Below, piece after piece: positions 60,011 to 64,000 of a DNA stretch of 64,000 nt (positions are counted from its first letter, which is position 1; each line of letters starts with the position of its first letter). The stretch is from Phoronis australis (Eukaryota; Phoronida; Phoronidae). The notes beneath the pieces are model-generated. The model searched no databases and had not been told where the DNA came from. It saw only the letters and a list, made by a program, of their open reading frames with translations. The stretch covers positions 26,775 to 90,774 of the forward strand of contig NMRA01000467.1 in the NCBI GenBank assembly GCA_002633005.1. The letters run 5' to 3'. The translations under genes were made by a program, and so were the position numbers.

Positions 60011-61910
60011 TTAAACATCTGTACTATGACTGATTCTTGGCTCCGGTCGTTTGGGTACTTCTCGATACCTCCTTTGAGCAGCTGACCCTTGTGGAGGCAC
60101 GGGAATTCTTCTGAAGCGCTGAGGCACCTCAGAGACTGGTGGGGGCTGGGACAGCTCCCTATAGCGCGGTAGCGGTTCGACCAGTTGAGGGGGTTGGGAA
60201 ACCTCTCTGAACCTATGTGCATTCTCATTTGGCTGTGGTGATGAAACCACCTCCCTGAAGCGCTGCGGTGAGTCTGCGGGCTGTCTGTGTCTCTGATACC
60301 ATTGCTCTATTTCTTGGGTCGGATGGTTATACTGGCGTGATGCTGTAAGGCGCTCACCAGGTGAATTCACATAGTTGCCATCACTTCTGTCGAGAGAGGG
60401 ATGTGAAGGCACATTGGCATAGTTATTATAAGGCTTTGGCGAGTCATGCACTACATTCACATAATTCGAACTCCTGGCAGGTGCTTGTGGGTCACATGAT
60501 ACATTAGCATAATCGTTATAGTCTCTGTGCTTAGCAGCTTCTGCAGTTGGAAGCGACTTTTCTAGTTCTGCAGAAACATTTGCATAGTTACTAGAACTTC
60601 TTGAGACAGTGGAGTCATTCACAGAAGAATGCAGCTTGATGAACTCGTAAGAGTTGTCCGGCGAATTCTGATAACTTGGCAAATTTGTTGAATCATTGGC
60701 GGATGAGTTAAGAGAGGAATCAACAAGTGGGCTTTGCACCTGTCCTGCAGGGTAAGATGGTGCCAAACGTACACCATAAATCTTACTACTGTAACCTGAG
60801 TCAGGGTTACTCCCAGACTCGGTTTTCTGTCCCGGCGAGTCGGCACCAGAATACTGAGGGCTTTGTGCGGCACTACTTCCTATCAGGCTCGGTGACGTCG
60901 ACTGTAGGCCGCTCAACTCGGCGTAGTTGGATGACGAATTGCTGTTAGCTGGACAGATAGCAGGCTTCCTAACAGACTTCCACGCGTACGAATAAGGTGG
61001 CTTTGGGGGACCATTGTATCCGTAAGGCGGGGGTTGTGCTGAGCTCTGGGAAGGCAAGAGCTGTACTCGATTCACAACAGTGTCAGCGTGAGAGGCAGGA
61101 GTTGACGCGAAAGATGGAGGAACAACGATTTGCTTGAAACTCGTACTGACTGCAGTTTGTTTCGGCGTCACAAAATCCAGTTGCTTGGGAGTTGTTTGCT
61201 CACTATCTTGCTTTATCACTGAAGAGTCATGGGGTTTAGCGCGACTTTCAAGTTCACTGTCTTCGAACTCCCTGAGTAATCTCACATCAATGGGATTACG
61301 CCTCTGAGAAAAATTCCCAGACATATCAGGAGTACTTTTACTGTCTGCTGACTGTTCACTCAAAGCCTTCAGGGGCTCGTACACATTGAATCGAGCCATT
61401 TCCTCGTGCATAGTTCTAGGTCGAGTTAACTGACCGACTGGATTAGGGCGAGAAATACCCACCCTCTCATTTTTTGACTGCTTATTAACGGTGGACAATT
61501 TCAAAGCTCGAAGTTGTTCGATGGCATTCTTACGTGACTGATAAGCCTTACCATGGAAACTATACTCAGAATGTGACAGTGTCTCATCAGATCGTGACCT
61601 AATCAGACGACTCGCCCAGGCAAACCGCCGATTTCCTTTCTTGTGCCGGAACGAGTTATTCTCGAACACATCACGGTTGAAGTTACTCGGAGTGGCTCCA
61701 AACGTCTCATCTCTTTTAGCTACCGTTGCAGTACCACGCGTTTTCCCCTCACGTAGCTGCATCCATCTTTGCAGCTCGTCCTGAACCTTAGCCTGGGCGA
61801 GTTCCAGCTGTCTGTCAGTTTCTAGACGTTCCTGCATTGCCCGTCGCTCGACACGCTCGTGACAGTCATGTTTTTCTGCGTCCAGTCTTTCCTGGTTCAG
61901 TCGATCGATG
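60011..61910 (-). CDS. ankrd6: ANKRD6-like last exon (coiled coil, disordered YxN region, C-terminal repeats)
   Basis: The acceptor is ctatcaccacag; the stop TAA is at 60013-60011. About 630 residues: a charged helix (to about residue 55), then a disordered region. Candidate phosphotyrosine motifs are YANVSAE, YANVSCD, YVNVVHD, YANVPSH and YVNSPGE. The end consists of five copies of a unit near QRFREVxxPPQxxE (for example HRFREVSQPPQ, PRYRELSQPPP, QRFRRIPVPPQ, RRYREVPKRPE). Opposite-strand and other-frame open stretches here are shadows. Confidence 0.88.
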
Positions 61911-63775
61911 CTGTGGTGATAGAGAGGTCAAGTTAAAGTTTGCCATCTTTTGAGTTAAGTATAATCAGCATAATATGGGAAAAAGTTAAACGTCACAGAA
62001 CTAGATTATTACACGGCCAGGCTGTTGTTTCCTGTATTTAGACCTGACTGGGATGTAGAGGCCCTTGCTACAAGGGTGATAATTCTTCCAAATCACATAA
62101 GGGCTCTAAATACAGGCTGTTTCAGTAAAGTTCACCAGAGGGAAAAGGCATTTTTTTTTGCCAGCCACCAATATTTTTGTTTTATTTTCCAACTCAGTCA
62201 TGAACAATAATTTAAATTACTTTGGTATGCAACCACCCATAAACCTCTTTAAATTGTTTTTGTCACTTTGAAGTATTGGTCCTGCAAACAAATTGAACTT
62301 TAAATGCATAAAAACAGTGCTTCTTTGTCAATTATTCAGCACAGTTTTATGACTAAGTGGTGGTATGAATAAGGACAAGGATACGCTGCTTGTACCTATG
62401 ATACACAATGATCCATAAATACTGATACTCAATAGCTGACTTTCAAAATAGTTGCGCTATATTAAAATTCACCAACACGTTTAGTACCACCCACCAATCC
62501 CATGTGATGCACTGGTAAAACAGCGTTTTAACACCTTTCCTGTTATTACAATGCCGGCAGATTGACAGTGATGTGCGGTGGTATGTATCAATGCCTTACG
62601 AAAAAGACAAACCTTTTGAAATAACAATGGATGAACACGGACATCATGTTCCATATATTTCTTCCTGTGAAGAAGTATTTGCCGACAAAGCCAAGAGCAT
62701 GGGAATTTTGATCCCAGCCGGTGTCAAAAAGCTAAGTTAAATTAATGAACTTAACTAATGGAACAATGCGAGGGGCTGACAGTGCAATACAGTGCTTTTA
62801 AATTAATGAACCACAAGCTATAATTTTCTGTCCACCAAGTCTGAGTCGGGATCAATTGGAAGTCACTTTAGTGCTCTCACTACTGTAAAGAGCGCTAATA
62901 TGAAGTCTCCTATTATGCTCATCTTCTCAAAAAACATTTTGCATTCCAATATTCACCATGGCTACTTCAATTAAGATAAGATCTTTAGTTGAGCCAATAT
63001 AAGCACAATGCATGTCACCCTCTTGTGTTGCATCGCTGTATGTTCAGATTGACAAATGTAAGAAGTCAGTAAGAAAAGTAACGACACTTGAGATCTATGC
63101 TGTTCACATCCTAACAAGTTTGTGATCATTCCAAGATAACGATTTGAGAAATGGACTGTAGCCATGCATGAATTCCTTGTAGATAATGCATGAAAATTTG
63201 TTTTTGTGTACATGATTTGTACTATTGTGTGGAACATGTCATGAAGCCCACATCTCATAGATCACAAACACCAACAACTAGAAATGTTCCATTTTGTTAC
63301 AAAAACAACTGGCATTGTTTTTATGTGTTCTGAGAAGAACTACCACCAACATTTTTTTTCATTTCATGTGCACTTCCCCTCACATACAGACTTTACTGGA
63401 GGAGAACATGCAATTATCTATTCATCCAACATGTTGAGCAACAGATTCTAAAAAAAATAAAGAAGTAAAGATCCAGCTATCCATGTATTTGATGTCAGTG
63501 ACCCCCTGTCAGTGCTTTGGATCAAACCACACTTGCGAGTGACCTCTATTAAACAGTCTTAGCTTGTTAAATTCTAAAGAGACACCTGACTTTGGTGAAT
63601 CTCACCTATAAATCTGCTGCGTGGTCCTTCGCTCTAAGTTGTCAATACGCTGAGTCAGCTGCTGCTGTGTGGCGTCCACGTGATCATAGAAGTTATGTCG
63701 ATCTGCCTCCACCCGCTGTTCCAGCTTGGTAAGGGCTGGCTGACACTGGCACAGGGGCATGTACCCTACAGGACC
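60011..63775 (-). CDS. ankrd6: ANKRD6/Diversin-like protein, C-terminal part (two last exons)
   Basis: Diversin is an ankyrin-repeat scaffold of Wnt/beta-catenin and planar-cell-polarity signalling. Exons are 63775-63606 and 61910-60011 (stop TAA 60013-60011), joined in phase 2. The first encodes MPLCQCQPALTKLEQRVEAD and TQRIDNLERRTTQQIYS. The second continues with IDRLNQERLDAEKHDCHERV and VQDELQRWMQLREGK. These match in order the human ANKRD6 coiled-coil block (CxCxPLINKLE, KTQHQM, ERLSAERTEC, LVDELKTW). A later EIEQWYQRH echoes the human QMEKWYERK. Between them lies about 400 residues of low-complexity Ser/Pro/Asn sequence with five YxN motifs, and the protein ends in 16-residue repeats with no vertebrate counterpart. 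Ankyrin repeats should lie right of the window. Confidence 0.82.
62111..63405. mobile_element. Possible MITE in an ANKRD6 intron
   Basis: TTTCAGTAAAGTTCACCAGAG at 62115 and, in complement, CTCCAGTAAAGTCTGTATG near 63400 are similar to each other and to the ends of the MITE at 58273-59112. If real, the exon at 62561 lies inside it. Confidence 0.4.
62561..62740 (+). CDS. Terminal exon of an unidentified conserved-looking protein
   Basis: After a pyrimidine tract ending gccggcag the plus strand is open for 59 codons to TAA. It reads VRWYVSMPYEKDKPFEITMD, EHGHHVPYISSCEEVFADKA and KSMGILIPAGVKKLS. Composition and codon use look like real protein, unlike the surrounding DNA. I do not recognise the family. 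It sits on the opposite strand inside the ANKRD6-like intron. Other exons were not found, so it may be the last exon of a nested gene or a captured or retroposed fragment. Confidence 0.55.
   Translation: MDSDVRWYVSMPYEKDKPFEITMDEHGHHVPYISSCEEVFADKAKSMGILIPAGVKKLS
63606..63775 (-). CDS. ankrd6: ANKRD6-like penultimate exon (zinc-like CxC and coiled coil)
   Basis: One hundred and seventy bases, acceptor gtttccctgcag, donor GTGAGA, phase 0 in and 2 out. It encodes GPVGYMPLCQCQPALTKLEQ and a heptad-like helix ending RTTQQIY. Confidence 0.85.
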
Positions 63776-64000
63776 CTGCAGGGAAACGAAATGTAATGCA
63801 GCATATACACCACATACAGACCTACAGGAGCGTTTACATAATGCATAGATATATAAAGGTGGACATCATACAGGACCTGTACCACAAGGCCATCAGTGGG
63901 ATATTGCATAGTACAAAGATTATATGTATAAGAGTAAAGACAGCTTTACCAAGGAATGGTGCAGGTCACAAAATAAGTGTAACACAAATCTTATACAAAT

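Overview
This is eukaryotic, AT-rich, intron- and transposon-laden DNA with two assembly gaps, not a microbial window. Three host genes can be read from spliced exons whose reading phases agree: a NOX2-like NADPH oxidase (minus strand, 11482 down to 1153), a selenoprotein-U / PRXL2B-like thioredoxin-fold enzyme (plus strand, 44941-51052), and the 3' part of an ANKRD6/Diversin-like gene (minus strand, 63775 down to 60011). The gene set, vertebrate-like NOX2 intron positions, a Sec-encoding SelU and a Gmr1-type retrotransposon point to a deuterostome invertebrate (echinoderm, hemichordate or lancelet). That placement is an inference. A frequent aggcct/taggccta word is compatible with it but not diagnostic.

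Layout. 1-11.5 kb: six NOX exons; one intron holds a nearly complete but dead Gmr1-like LTR retrotransposon (2690-7430), whose 3' LTR was later split by another element. A second copy of that inserted element lies at 12.95-13.69 kb. 11.9-17.6 kb: gypsy LTR and integrase remnants, a hAT-like end, a tRNA-derived SINE and assembly gap 1. 17.9-25.1 kb: a LINE 3' fragment, a full-length dead Tc1/mariner element (18968-21099) with a minisatellite inside its transposase, and a truncated mariner. 25-43 kb: no gene recognised; palindromes, MITEs, a 250-bp inverted repeat whose arms are 6 kb apart with a TTAA-flanked (Kolobok-like) element between them, and minisatellites.

43.3-51.1 kb: minisatellite, LINE remnant, then the five-exon SelU gene. 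Its redox motif is UxxC, encoded by an in-frame TGA at 45007-45009. One intron contains another TTAA-flanked transposon that holds gap 2. 51.4-55.6 kb: a degenerate array with a period near 420 bp, containing CTCF-like words and split by a 2.18-kb DNA transposon. 56-64 kb: TTAA-element and MITE fragments, then the ANKRD6-like exons. An unidentified but clearly protein-like plus-strand exon (62561-62740) lies inside an ANKRD6 intron.

The three genes are unrelated in function: superoxide production, thiol redox/prostanoid-type chemistry, and a Wnt/planar-polarity scaffold. The least ordinary signals are the selenocysteine codon, the integrase-before-RT retroelement, the array of YxN motifs in the Diversin-like protein, and the 32-bp repeat that stays open in all three forward frames.
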